Source: JBKHBT01 sp046542255 (GTDB taxonomy: Bacteria > UBP14 > UBA6098 > JBKHBT01). Taken from it: DNA of 38,204 nt. The stretch covers positions 1 through 38,204 of the forward strand of contig JBKHBT010000025.1 of NCBI GenBank assembly GCA_046542255.1, written 5' to 3'. Made by a program: the position numbers and the translations under genes. Below are positions 1 to 8,687 of the stretch, piece after piece; positions within the stretch are counted from its first letter, which is position 1; each line of letters opens with the position of its first letter. The notes beneath the pieces were generated by a model. It made no database searches. It saw only the letters and a program-made list of their open reading frames with translations, and was not told where the DNA came from.

Positions 1-179
1 GTTTGTCAACTTTTTGAATTTCATCATTTAGGTTAATTCAGTAAAACTATAAGTTGCTTAATATTATGCAAATAGAAAAGCATACATTCCGATAAAGCAG
101 AGTCTGGGTATAAGACTTAAAAAGAGGATAGAGCTGTTTGGGTTAAGCACTTTTCTTTGTGCATTATAGCAAAACCCTC

Positions 180-205
180 GGTGGTTGAGCGGAGTCGAAA
201 CCACC
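180..205. repeat. REP-like palindromic element
   Basis: A perfect 7-base inverted repeat, GGTGGTT at 180-186 and AACCACC at 199-205, encloses GAGCGGAGTCGA. It is GC-rich against an AT-rich background and sits between genes, as short dispersed palindromic repeats do. The core GAGCGGAGTCGAA resembles short palindromes I recall as common in many bacterial genomes. Only one copy was noticed in this window, so its repeat status is inferred. Confidence 0.4.
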
Positions 206-228
206 CGATTCGTGAAAAGCATCACAAT

Positions 229-258
229 TCAAAAAAAGCCCGATTTTCACCGGGCTTT
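229..258 (-). terminator. Intrinsic terminator of the 342-2024 lipoprotein gene
   Basis: AAAGCCCG (235-242) pairs with CGGGCTTT (251-258) around an 8-base loop. Read on the minus strand, the stem is followed by an unbroken T run (TTTTTTT), giving a standard rho-independent terminator about 84 bases after the stop codon at 342. The T tract on the plus side is interrupted, so minus-strand use is more likely, though the hairpin could act both ways. Confidence 0.75.
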
Positions 259-341
259 ATGTTTTGTATCTCTCTAAAGCCATATTAAAAAATATTATAA
301 TAAATAATACATACAATGCAATGGCTTTACTGGTTTCTTAT

Positions 342-2024
342 CTAGAATAGTTCCAGTTTCTGTCCTGGAGGGCCATGTCTTCTTCGCATAAGGCCATCTG
401 TTGTATCCGGGAATATGAGGGCATTCTTTCTCGAAAGCTCGCGCTCCACTTCAGCCTCGAGGTCGTAATCATCGATGCTGAAGTCCGGATCGACAAATGA
501 TGATACCTGATAGTAGATATCCTCGCCATTCCAAGGATAGACTTCATATGATGGCGGTAGAGCGGGTAGTGTAATTGTGCGATTTTCTGTGATTCCGCGC
601 CAGAAACGGACATAATCATAACCATCGGGGAATCCAAGTGTATCCTGATATTCATGGAATAATTCCACACAGTAAATATCGCCGCTGCCATCGATATTAA
701 ATTGTATTTCACCGGATTCATTTAATTCGGCATCTATAGTTGGAATCGCACCTCTCATATCGATCGATAGCCAATATGAACCCCACGGAATATCGCGAAT
801 AGTTTTGGTAGCATAGATACCAGGTTGCCTACCCCAAACTCTGGCAGTTACATGGTAGAAGAATATCTCTACAGATTCATAATTATCGAGTAAAAAGCCT
901 CCTGTTAAGTAAATCGAATCTCTCACAGAGCGATCATGCCAGTGGTCCCAATTCAATACAGCCCTTCCTCGGGGTACGGGGGGGGCTTCTGCCTGTATAG
1001 TAGAATCTATAAAAGCTTCAACAATAAACTTATCGATCGGCATTTCAGGGAAATCCAAAAGCGTTCTGCATTGCATATTTTTCATTGTGGTAAGCTCGAT
1101 CTCTATGGCATCTGTGGTATCGGTAATATCATGGTCTATCATCATTGGAGTAGTTATTCCCATATAGGAATATTCCAAATCATGCCCTTTGGCATAGAGT
1201 TGCCATTCGCCTTCTGGAATGCTATCCAATAGATAATATCCCATGAAAGACTCATCCGGGCCAAGGCTATCTTCGATAAAGTGTGAAGTAGTTCCATTCG
1301 TAGAGCCAACGCTCCATCGAATAGGCCCATCAGGGTACCACATACCAGCAGATGCTTTTATCATTACAGAATAATAATTTCCTATTTCCGGTTCTTTGAC
1401 TTTCAGTTCAATGTCGGGAGCCATAGTAAAGCCGCTAATTGTGAGAGCCTCGTAGGCTTCTTTGTAGAATGTGAGAGAAATCGGCATATCCATCGAATTT
1501 ATTTCGTACATGCCACCAGCGGAGCTTTCCACGAAGTTCTCTGAATTCTGATATACCAGAACGGGCGAGATATCCATGCCATCTTCATCGGTAACCATAC
1601 CGGCATAAGTATAAACCGGGTCGCTCTCGGATTCTCTAACCAGAATCGATACCGCGCCCTGGCTTGTATGGCTTCCAGCGGTTACAGTAACTGTCACGAC
1701 ATAGCTTCCGGGAGCATCGGGCGTAATCCAATTAACATCGACTCCGCTACCGCTAAGGCTTCCTGAGCCAGCATTCCAATTATAGTATAATGTGCTATCA
1801 CCGGAATATGTTACATCCAGCAATATCTGAATAGTATCTCCAACAGTTGTGACTGGCGGATTTGCGGTTATCGTGCTAATAGTAGGAACATTAGCGCCAT
1901 CTGTACCGTCTTCACCTTCTTCGCCAGCGGGGCCTTGTGGGCCTTCCGGGCCTTCGCAAGCGGCAATGAATAAAAAAGCTATTGCCAGAAGCAAAAGCGC
2001 AAGAATCGAAAGATTTCTTCTCAT
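342..2024 (-). CDS. Collagen-like-stalk lipoprotein with Ig/PKD-like and carboxypeptidase-regulatory-like domains
   Basis: This is a predicted lipoprotein of 560 residues. The start at 2024 is chosen because GGGAGAAG lies just before it and the signal peptide then begins MRRN; an in-frame start nine codons upstream has no such site. The signal peptide ends in a lipobox (FIAAC, lipidated Cys23). Seven Gly-X-Y triplets follow immediately (about residues 25-45, GPE GPQ GPA then acidic triplets), forming a short collagen-like stalk. Residues about 47-130 look like an Ig/PKD-type domain (VDVNWITPDAPGSYVVTVTV), and about 135-200 like a carboxypeptidase-regulatory beta sandwich. The remainder is beta-rich and not recognised. 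A TTGACG-N17-TAAATT promoter lies upstream and a terminator follows, so it is a single-gene unit. It is probably displayed on the cell surface or periplasmic face of a membrane; its ligand is unknown. Confidence 0.85.
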   Translation of the reverse strand: MRRNLSILALLLLAIAFLFIAACEGPEGPQGPAGEEGEDGTDGANVPTISTITANPPVTTVGDTIQILLDVTYSGDSTLYYNWNAGSGSLSGSGVDVNWITPDAPGSYVVTVTVTAGSHTSQGAVSILVRESESDPVYTYAGMVTDEDGMDISPVLVYQNSENFVESSAGGMYEINSMDMPISLTFYKEAYEALTISGFTMAPDIELKVKEPEIGNYYSVMIKASAGMWYPDGPIRWSVGSTNGTTSHFIEDSLGPDESFMGYYLLDSIPEGEWQLYAKGHDLEYSYMGITTPMMIDHDITDTTDAIEIELTTMKNMQCRTLLDFPEMPIDKFIVEAFIDSTIQAEAPPVPRGRAVLNWDHWHDRSVRDSIYLTGGFLLDNYESVEIFFYHVTARVWGRQPGIYATKTIRDIPWGSYWLSIDMRGAIPTIDAELNESGEIQFNIDGSGDIYCVELFHEYQDTLGFPDGYDYVRFWRGITENRTITLPALPPSYEVYPWNGEDIYYQVSSFVDPDFSIDDYDLEAEVERELSRKNALIFPDTTDGLMRRRHGPPGQKLELF

Positions 2025-2057
2025 AACTTCTCCCGTTTGAATTGTTGTCAATACTCT

Positions 2058-2086
2058 AATTTAGAAAAATTCTGCATACACGTCAA
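2058..2086 (-). promoter_or_regulatory. Sigma70-type promoter for the collagen-stalk lipoprotein
   Basis: On the minus strand, TTGACG (2086-2081) and TAAATT (2063-2058) are 17 bases apart. Transcription would start near 2051, leaving a leader of roughly 27 bases that contains the GGGAGAAG ribosome binding site before the ATG at 2024. Confidence 0.6.
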
Positions 2087-2193
2087 GAATAACAATAAAT
2101 TATTAAGCATCTTTATACGCAAAAAAATAGACTAATAACTTAACTTATCTTAATTGCCATTATTAAAAATGAATGCTCTCGGTCAACTACTTC

Positions 2194-4080
2194 TCAGGCA
2201 CTTTCTGGTGAAGTATTATCGCTTTCATCGAATAATTTTTCGATCATATCGCTTTCTAATACTTCCTTTTCGAGAAGCTCTTCTGCTATCTTGTGGAGCT
2301 TGTCGATATGCTCTTTTATGATATCATGAGCGCGTTTCTGGCCTTCTTCGATAAGTTCATGAACTTCCCTATCGACTACTTCTGCGATTTTATCGCTGAC
2401 GTGTGCTTTTCGCACAATTTCTTTGCCGAGAAAGATATCTTCTCCGCTCTCTGAATAATTCTGAGGGCCGAGCTTTTCGGACATGCCCCAACTGCATACC
2501 ATCTTATGAGCGAGATCGGTAGCTCTTTCTATATCATTTTGCGCACCATTGGACGGATCAGAGAAAATGATAAGCTCCGCCGCTCTTCCGCCCAGCATCT
2601 GTGCGATAAGTGATTTTAGGTATTTCCGAGTTAAGAGCTTTTTCTCCTCGCGTGGTGCAAAATGAGTAACTCCCATAGCCATTCCACGAGGTATAATCGA
2701 GATTTTATCGACTCTATCGGTCAGATTTGCAAACCATGCCACCAGAGCATGGCCGGATTCATGATAGGCCGTAATCTTTTTTTCCTTGGGATTAAGAACG
2801 GTGCTTTTTCTTTCGACACCGAGCAAAATCTTGTCTTTGGCTTCCTCGAAATCATCATTATCGACCTGTTTTTTATCATTTTTTGCAGCTATTAGTGCCG
2901 CTTCATTGACAATATTAGCAATATCTGCTCCGACCATTCCGGGAGTCATCTGTGCGAGGCGTTTGAAGTTTATATCATCGGCGGTTTTGATTTTTTTTGC
3001 ATGGATCTCGAAAATCATCTGCCGGCCTTTGACATCTGGCCTGTCGATTATTACCCTTCTATCGAATCTTCCGGGCCTAAGAAGCGCCGGATCGAGAATG
3101 TCCGGCCTATTTGTCGCTGCGATAACGATTATGCCTTCATTGGCATTGAATCCATCCATTGCGACCAGAAGCTGATTTAATGTCTGTTCACGCTCATCGT
3201 GGCCGCCGCCAAGCCCTGCACCGCGATGACGGCCAACAGCATCGATCTCATCGATGAATATGATACAGGGAGCATTCTTTTTGCCGGTCTCGAATAGGTC
3301 GCGAACACGGCTGGCACCAACACCCACAAACATCTCGACAAAATCCGAACCACTCATCGAGAAAAATGGAACACCGGCTTCGCCAGCAACAGCCTTTGCA
3401 AGAAGTGTCTTTCCTGTGCCCGGCGCACCGAGAAGAAGCAAGCCCTTTGGGACTTTGCCGCCCAGTCTCGAGAATTTTAGCGGGCTTTTGAGGAATTCGA
3501 CAACCTCTTCCAATTCATTTTTTGCCTCATCGCAACCAGCGACATCCGAGAAGGTTACCTTTTCTTTTTCGGTATCGGCCAGAATAGCCTTGCTTTTGCC
3601 AAAAGTGAAAATCCCCTTTTGATTGGAACGAAATTGCCTCATAAGGAAAATCACGATAAGTGGGATAAAGAGCCAGGGTAAAAGACGTATGAGTATCATC
3701 CATGGACTATCGTCAATCGATGTAGTTTTGATATCTACATCGTTTTGGCGAAGAATTTCTAAGAGTTCTGGGTCTTCGAATGGGATATATAAGAAATATT
3801 TTTCATAGGCGATACGAGTGCCGGTTTTATCGGAGATATAGGGAGAATTTGGCTTGAACTCACCAGAAAGCCTTTTGCCTTTGATATTCGTAGATTCGAT
3901 TTGGCCATCTTCAACAAGGGATAGGAATGTATTGTATCCTAATTCGATTTCTGGTTTTTGATTCATGCTGCCGATTATTTCATATAGAAGATATGCAACA
4001 GCGGCAATAAGAAGCCAAAAAGCAAAAGTCTTGGCTAATCTAATATATTTTTCGTTATTATTATCTGGTTTTTCTGGCAT
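2194..4080 (-). CDS. ftsH: ATP-dependent membrane zinc protease FtsH
   Basis: FtsH is a membrane-anchored AAA+ protease that degrades misassembled membrane proteins and selected soluble regulators. At 628 residues it has normal family length. Two N-terminal membrane segments (about residues 14-33 and 125-146) flank a periplasmic domain. The AAA module shows Walker A (GAPGTGKT, Lys224), Walker B (CIIFIDEID) and the second region of homology (ATNRPDILDPALLRPGRFDR). The zinc protease motif is HESGH (His440, Glu441, His444), and the third metal ligand is expected in the NGAQNDIERAT stretch. The ATG directly abuts the stop codon of the DksA-like gene (TAA at 4083-4081, ATG at 4080-4078), so translation is probably coupled. 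It is the last gene of the ileS operon, and no clear terminator follows. The call is firm. Confidence 0.97.
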   Translation of the reverse strand: MPEKPDNNNEKYIRLAKTFAFWLLIAAVAYLLYEIIGSMNQKPEIELGYNTFLSLVEDGQIESTNIKGKRLSGEFKPNSPYISDKTGTRIAYEKYFLYIPFEDPELLEILRQNDVDIKTTSIDDSPWMILIRLLPWLFIPLIVIFLMRQFRSNQKGIFTFGKSKAILADTEKEKVTFSDVAGCDEAKNELEEVVEFLKSPLKFSRLGGKVPKGLLLLGAPGTGKTLLAKAVAGEAGVPFFSMSGSDFVEMFVGVGASRVRDLFETGKKNAPCIIFIDEIDAVGRHRGAGLGGGHDEREQTLNQLLVAMDGFNANEGIIVIAATNRPDILDPALLRPGRFDRRVIIDRPDVKGRQMIFEIHAKKIKTADDINFKRLAQMTPGMVGADIANIVNEAALIAAKNDKKQVDNDDFEEAKDKILLGVERKSTVLNPKEKKITAYHESGHALVAWFANLTDRVDKISIIPRGMAMGVTHFAPREEKKLLTRKYLKSLIAQMLGGRAAELIIFSDPSNGAQNDIERATDLAHKMVCSWGMSEKLGPQNYSESGEDIFLGKEIVRKAHVSDKIAEVVDREVHELIEEGQKRAHDIIKEHIDKLHKIAEELLEKEVLESDMIEKLFDESDNTSPESA

Positions 4081-4449
4081 TTACAGACCGTACTTTTCCA
4101 TTCTTTCTTTGCATTCAAGACAGAAAATCGCATAAGGTATAAGCTTAAGTCTTTCCATGCTAATTTTCTTGCCACAGGAATCACAGATGCCATATTTATT
4201 ATCACGAATTCTCTGCATTGCTTCGTTTATGGCATTGAGCATCTTTCTTTCATGCGATGCAAGCCAGAAAGCCTTTTCTCGCTCCTGTGTTACGCTGCCC
4301 ATATCGGCGGGGTGAGTTGTAAAATATTCTCCAGCAGTATCTTCGCCGACATTGCGCTGTGTCTCTTCGAAATGGCGAATTTCATGGAGAATTTCTTCTT
4401 TCATATTGATTAGCTTTTTCATGAATCGTTCTTTTTCTCTGGTTCTCAT
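4081..4449 (-). CDS. DksA/TraR-family zinc-finger protein
   Basis: This is a 122-residue member of the DksA/TraR family, whose studied members bind RNA polymerase through the secondary channel. A helical N-terminal half (residues 1-82, with an acidic and Glu-rich coiled-coil character) precedes a four-cysteine zinc finger with Cys89, Cys92, Cys110 and Cys113 (CDSCGK and CLECKE). The start at 4449 is supported by AGGTGAT just upstream; a second ATG ten codons in has a weaker site. It lies 66 bases after ileS and abuts ftsH. A short DksA/TraR zinc-finger gene after ileS is a recurring arrangement in FCB bacteria, where lspA usually comes next; its exact role there is unclear. I give no gene symbol because it is shorter than E. 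coli DksA and orthology is not shown. Confidence 0.9.
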   Translation of the reverse strand: MRTREKERFMKKLINMKEEILHEIRHFEETQRNVGEDTAGEYFTTHPADMGSVTQEREKAFWLASHERKMLNAINEAMQRIRDNKYGICDSCGKKISMERLKLIPYAIFCLECKERMEKYGL

Positions 4450-4515
4450 AATATCACCTGGTCTTTTTCTTCGGCATAATGCCTATTTGCCGCTATTGGC
4501 CATGATAAGGGTTTT

Positions 4516-7500
4516 CTAAATTCTTTTTAGGTAAAGGGTCATATTAAAATCATCGATTTTCCATTCCTCTTTGAATTCATACTTTGCAGGGGTTTTGAAT
4601 TCAAGTTTTTCTGCCAGTGTTTCCGATGAGATATAATCTTTCATCTTTTTTGCGACATCTTGTATTTTATCATCGGCATCCATATAGATTTCGATTCTAT
4701 CGGTAACTTCGAAGCCGGCATTTTTCCTGGTATTTTGGATTCGATTAATAATCTCTCTTGCCAGTCCTTCTGTCCGCATTTCTTCATCGATTGCTCTGCT
4801 AATAGAAATCGTCATTTCGCCATCTTCGACTGTAATATAATCCGGGTCGTCTTCATGGTCAAGAAGTACATCTTCTGGCAATATCTCATATTTATGCTCG
4901 CCGATTTCGATCTCGACCGATTCGCCTTTTTCTATTTTCTTGAGCGTTTCCTCTGGCCAGTTTTCGATTATCTCTTTCGATTTCTGAACGTATTTGCCCA
5001 GTTTCCTGCCGAGGGTTTTGAAATTCGGTTTTCCTGTAAGCTTTGTGAATTTCCTATCACCTTTGTCTTCGATGTTTTTCACATTCAGCTCATCGAGCGC
5101 AAGCGCCATGATATCCTCGGGCATATCCAGGTCTATCGCGGATGTGTACATCGTGCGGAGCGGTTGCCTTATCTTTATCTGTGCCTTATTCCTAACTGCA
5201 CGCCCGAGATTGGAAAGCTCGAGAACACGCTGCATATATTCTTCCAATTTTTCATCGATAAGCTTCTCTTCTACAGCAGGGAACTCTTCCATGTGTATCG
5301 ATTCGAGTTTTCCGCCGAGGTAGTTATAGTAAGCATCAGCAGTCATCGGAGCAAATGGCGCCATCAATTTGGCAGTCGTCATAAGGACTCGATAGAGAGT
5401 GTGATAAGCTGCATTTTTATCGGAATTATCGCCGGTTACCCAGAAGCGCCTTCTTGACCGCCTGACATACCAATTCGAGACTTCATCCAGTATGAATGAG
5501 CCAATTTCGCGAGTTGCACGGGTCATATCATATTCTTCCATCAGCTCGCTGACTCTTTTGATAAGGCTTTCGCTGCGGGAAAGAATCCACTTATCCAGCA
5601 TAGTTATCTCATCGTACGGGAAATCATCGGCTGGCTTGAAATCATCTATATTTGCATAAGTAGCAAAGAATTTGTAAACATTTTTGAGCGTATCGAAAAC
5701 CTTGCTGGAAACCTCGCCGACAGATTCCAGGCTCATTCTGGTGGGTAGCCAGGGATGGCTATTTGAAATCATAAACCAACGCAAAGGATCTGCGCCCCAT
5801 TTATTGAAAAATTCTCTTGGAGCAATCGAATTACCCAGGCTTTTGGACATTTTTCGACCTTCGGCATCCAGCACAAGGCCGACTACTACATTTGCCTTGT
5901 ATGCAGCCTGGCCTTTGACAAATGTCGAAATAGCGAGCAAAGTATAGAACCATCCACGCGTCTGATCGACTCCTTCGGATATGAAATCCGCCGGGAAATA
6001 TTTTTCATCGAAATCGTCTTTGTGTTCGAATGGATAATGCATTTGTGCAAAAGGCATCGCGCCAGAATCGAACCAGCAGTCTATTACTTCTGGAGTTCTT
6101 TTCATTGTTCCGCCGCATTCACATGCCAGCTCGATATCATCGACAAATGGCCTATGCAAGTCAATATCATCGGGTACGGTTTGTGTTGCGAGTGCTTTGA
6201 GCTGCTGCCGCGATTCTATCGATTTCATTTCGCCACAGTCTTCGCATATCCATATATTAAGAGGTGTCCCCCAGAATCTTTCTCTTGATATCGACCAATC
6301 GATGTTATTTTTGAGCCATTCGCCAAGCCTGCCATGGCCGATAGCTTTGGGATACCAATCGATCTTTTCATTCTCTTCTATCATTTTGTCTTTGTATTCG
6401 GTTGTTTTGATATACCATGAAGCGCGTGCAAAATAAAGAAGCGGTGATTTACATCGCCAGCAAAATGGATAGCTATGCTCGATCGTTTCCTTTTTGAAAA
6501 GCAAGCCACGAATCTTCAGGTCTTTGATTATCTCGGGATCGGCATCTTTTATGAACATGCCGGCAAATGGCTTTGCTGCCTCTGGAATTTTACCCTGTTC
6601 TGTAACAAGTTGTATCATGGGAAGGCCATTTTCCTGGCCGACACGATAGTCTTCCTGCCCGAATGCTGGAGCTGTATGGACTATACCGGTACCATCTTCG
6701 ATTGTAACAAAATCGCCCTGTATGACATACCATGCCTTTTTATCCGGTTCCACGAACTTAAAAAGCGGCTCATAGTCTATACCGACAAGGTCTTTTCCAC
6801 TGAATTTTTCGAGAATCTGAATATCTTCGCCAAAAAGCGCGAGTGCTCTTTGATGAACAAGGATAAGATACTCATCTTCATGCTTGATTTTGACATATTG
6901 ATTATCCGGATGGACAGCCAAGGCGACATTGGAAAGCAGCGTCCACGGCGTGGTAGTCCAGACCATAAAGAATGTATCCTTCATCGATGGAATCCTGAAT
7001 TTCACATATATCGAAGGGTCCTTGACATCTTGATAGCCCTGTGATAACTCATGGTCAGAAAGTCCTGTCTCGCATCTTGGGCACCATGGCGTTATCCTGT
7101 GGCCTTTATAGATTTTGCCATCCTTAAAGTATTGGCTGAGAAGCCACCATACCGACTCGATATATTCATTTTTAAATGTGATATAAGGATCATCCATATC
7201 CAGCCAATAGCCGATTCTTCTTGTTATCTCTTCCCATTCTTGGAGATATTCGAAAACTGAGTTTTTACAAGCTTTATTGAATTTTTCGATTCCATAGTCT
7301 TCGACTTCTTTTTTATCTTTTAGGCCGAGTTTCTTTTCGACTTCGATTTCGACAGGCAGGCCATGCGTGTCCCATCCGCCTTTTCGCTCGACGAAATGAC
7401 CTGTCATAGTTTTATATCGGCAAACGATATCTTTGACAGTCCTGGCGATAATGTGATGGACTCCGGGCAGGCCATTGGCAGTAGGCGGGCCTTCGTAGAA

Positions 7501-7629
7501 AACAAAAGGTTTGGAACCGGCGCTTGTATTCTGGACCTTATCAAATATCTTATGCTCGTCCCATTGGTCGAGCATGTCCAATTCCATATCTCCCTGGGAA
7601 TATCCCCTTTTCAAGTCCTTATATCTCAC
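4516..7629 (-). CDS. ileS: Isoleucyl-tRNA synthetase (type 2, eukaryote-like)
   Basis: IleRS charges tRNA-Ile and hydrolyses mischarged valine. The GTG at 7629 is chosen because AAGGAG sits seven bases before it; an in-frame TTG six codons upstream would place that site inside the gene. The protein is then 1037 residues. The HIGH-box variant is PGVHHIIA (His58-His59), typical of type 2 enzymes, and the KMSKS loop is at residues 593-597. The editing domain (CP1) shows the WTTTPWTL motif. Cysteine pairs occur in PWCPRCETGLSDHEL, WICEDCG and ACECGG, and a long C-terminal anticodon-binding region follows. Known type 2 IleRSs, unlike type 1, are often resistant to mupirocin; this is inference from family. 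It is the first gene of the ileS - dksA-like - ftsH operon and divergent from the phosphatidyltransferase at 7802. Confidence 0.97.
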   Translation of the reverse strand: MRYKDLKRGYSQGDMELDMLDQWDEHKIFDKVQNTSAGSKPFVFYEGPPTANGLPGVHHIIARTVKDIVCRYKTMTGHFVERKGGWDTHGLPVEIEVEKKLGLKDKKEVEDYGIEKFNKACKNSVFEYLQEWEEITRRIGYWLDMDDPYITFKNEYIESVWWLLSQYFKDGKIYKGHRITPWCPRCETGLSDHELSQGYQDVKDPSIYVKFRIPSMKDTFFMVWTTTPWTLLSNVALAVHPDNQYVKIKHEDEYLILVHQRALALFGEDIQILEKFSGKDLVGIDYEPLFKFVEPDKKAWYVIQGDFVTIEDGTGIVHTAPAFGQEDYRVGQENGLPMIQLVTEQGKIPEAAKPFAGMFIKDADPEIIKDLKIRGLLFKKETIEHSYPFCWRCKSPLLYFARASWYIKTTEYKDKMIEENEKIDWYPKAIGHGRLGEWLKNNIDWSISRERFWGTPLNIWICEDCGEMKSIESRQQLKALATQTVPDDIDLHRPFVDDIELACECGGTMKRTPEVIDCWFDSGAMPFAQMHYPFEHKDDFDEKYFPADFISEGVDQTRGWFYTLLAISTFVKGQAAYKANVVVGLVLDAEGRKMSKSLGNSIAPREFFNKWGADPLRWFMISNSHPWLPTRMSLESVGEVSSKVFDTLKNVYKFFATYANIDDFKPADDFPYDEITMLDKWILSRSESLIKRVSELMEEYDMTRATREIGSFILDEVSNWYVRRSRRRFWVTGDNSDKNAAYHTLYRVLMTTAKLMAPFAPMTADAYYNYLGGKLESIHMEEFPAVEEKLIDEKLEEYMQRVLELSNLGRAVRNKAQIKIRQPLRTMYTSAIDLDMPEDIMALALDELNVKNIEDKGDRKFTKLTGKPNFKTLGRKLGKYVQKSKEIIENWPEETLKKIEKGESVEIEIGEHKYEILPEDVLLDHEDDPDYITVEDGEMTISISRAIDEEMRTEGLAREIINRIQNTRKNAGFEVTDRIEIYMDADDKIQDVAKKMKDYISSETLAEKLEFKTPAKYEFKEEWKIDDFNMTLYLKRI

Positions 7630-7801
7630 ATTAACGCTCCTTATCAAAAATTCAAATCTATATAAGTAAAGGCTTTTCTTTCACTTTTTCAAGCACAATT
7701 TATACCAAAATAGAATCTTTATCAATATTTATCTTGACTTTTGCCAAATTTAGCGGATTTTTTGATGAAATTATGCAGGATTTGACCGAAAATAGGGCAA
7801 A

Positions 7802-8437
7802 ATGGTAAAATTATATCTTAGAATAATCGGCAAGATAGCGAATGTATTTATCAGATTAGGTTTTAGTCCATCTGCTATAACAATTATCGGTTTTTTTATG
7901 GCTGTTTTTGCAGGTATCGCATTTTGGACAGGGCATCTATTGACTGGTGGGATTTTGCTTCTTGTCGGCGGTGTTTTCGATAATCTCGATGGCGCAATAG
8001 CGCGCAATTCTGGCAATGTAACTCGCTTCGGTGCGCTATTGGATTCCACATTGGACAGATACAGTGAATTTGTACTTTTTTTGGGCCTTTATAATTATAT
8101 TGGCACCAGTCCGGATATCGTGCTTTATAGAACATTTCAGGTAATAGTCTTTTTTGCTTTGATCGGGTCTGTGATGGTTAGTTACGTCCGCGCAAGGAGC
8201 GAGGCTCTGGATATTGGCACTAGCGTAGGTTTTTTCCAAAGGCCGGCGCGAGTTGTGATGATTGGCCTTGCTGCAATGCTGGCCGGGCTGGCAAATCACA
8301 TTCTCGATAATATCAATTATTTTCTTTTGCATGATATAGTCATCAGGCTACTTCTTATAGTCCTGGCAATTGGCACCAATATTACTGCACTACGAAGGCT
8401 TATGGATTCACGCAGGCGGGCAAAAGGCCTTCGTTAG
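7802..8437 (+). CDS. CDP-alcohol phosphatidyltransferase
   Basis: This is an integral membrane enzyme that transfers a phosphatidyl group from a CDP-lipid to an alcohol acceptor, in phospholipid synthesis. The 211 residues contain the complete family signature D-x2-DG-x2-AR-x8-G-x3-D-x3-D, with Asp60, Asp63, Asp81 and Asp85 as the metal-binding and catalytic aspartates. About six hydrophobic segments are visible. Its size and the N-terminal ...SPSAITIIGFFMA pattern fit the group containing PgsA and phosphatidylinositol-phosphate synthases, but the acceptor (glycerol phosphate, inositol phosphate, serine) cannot be read from sequence by eye. An AGGG precedes the ATG at 7802. It is divergent from ileS and followed by 250 bases before a sensor kinase, so it may be transcribed alone. 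Confidence 0.92.
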   Translation: MVKLYLRIIGKIANVFIRLGFSPSAITIIGFFMAVFAGIAFWTGHLLTGGILLLVGGVFDNLDGAIARNSGNVTRFGALLDSTLDRYSEFVLFLGLYNYIGTSPDIVLYRTFQVIVFFALIGSVMVSYVRARSEALDIGTSVGFFQRPARVVMIGLAAMLAGLANHILDNINYFLLHDIVIRLLLIVLAIGTNITALRRLMDSRRRAKGLR

Positions 8438-8627
8438 CAAGATTCCAAAATTTGTAAAATTAAATTCTTTGAGATAGCTCTTACCAAAATAAAATATGGT
8501 ATCCGATTCTATTTATAGTGATACAAGGACAGGCTGAATGCTGATGCCTTTGTTTAGGCTTTTATGAATAAATAATGGCCAAAGTCAAATTTATGCAGTA
8601 TAATTTAATAAAAATCTTACCAGTTAC

Positions 8628-8655
8628 TTGAAATCTTCGCAAAAATCAATATAAT
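8628..8655 (+). promoter_or_regulatory. Promoter of the PAS histidine kinase
   Basis: TTGAAA (8628-8633) and a consensus TATAAT (8650-8655) are 16 bases apart. The start would fall near 8662, giving a leader of about 26 bases that contains GGGAG before the ATG at 8688. Confidence 0.65.
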
Positions 8656-8687
8656 ATACTAGAAGGGGTAATTTGGGAGATTGGTAA

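Larger units (their letters stand above)
1..341. other. Non-coding region at window edge
   Basis: No convincing reading frame is seen in these 341 bases, which are AT-rich apart from two structured elements. They hold a palindromic REP-like element at 180-205 and a hairpin at 235-258 that serves as the terminator of the minus-strand lipoprotein gene ending at 342. A small hairpin (GCAC/GTGC) lies around 147-162. Any gene to the left must end before the window begins. Confidence 0.6.

Noticed and set aside
4472..4492. Small hairpin in the ileS to dksA-like gap (CGGCA/TGCCG, with the palindrome GGCATAATGCC)
   Set aside because: Short stem with no T run, between genes that appear to be co-transcribed; not enough to call a terminator or regulator.
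4660..5457. Long open frame antisense to ileS (about 265 codons)
   Set aside because: The opposite strand carries a certain ileS with conserved motifs. The antisense translation is rich in Phe, Cys and Ile without any domain, and has no ribosome site.
7699..7725. Possible ileS promoter (TTGATA and TATAAA, minus strand)
   Set aside because: The 15-base spacing is poor and several alternatives exist in this AT-rich stretch.
8540..8580. GCCT/AGGC mini-hairpin followed by TTTT after the phosphatidyltransferase gene
   Set aside because: A 4-base-pair stem is too weak to call as a terminator.
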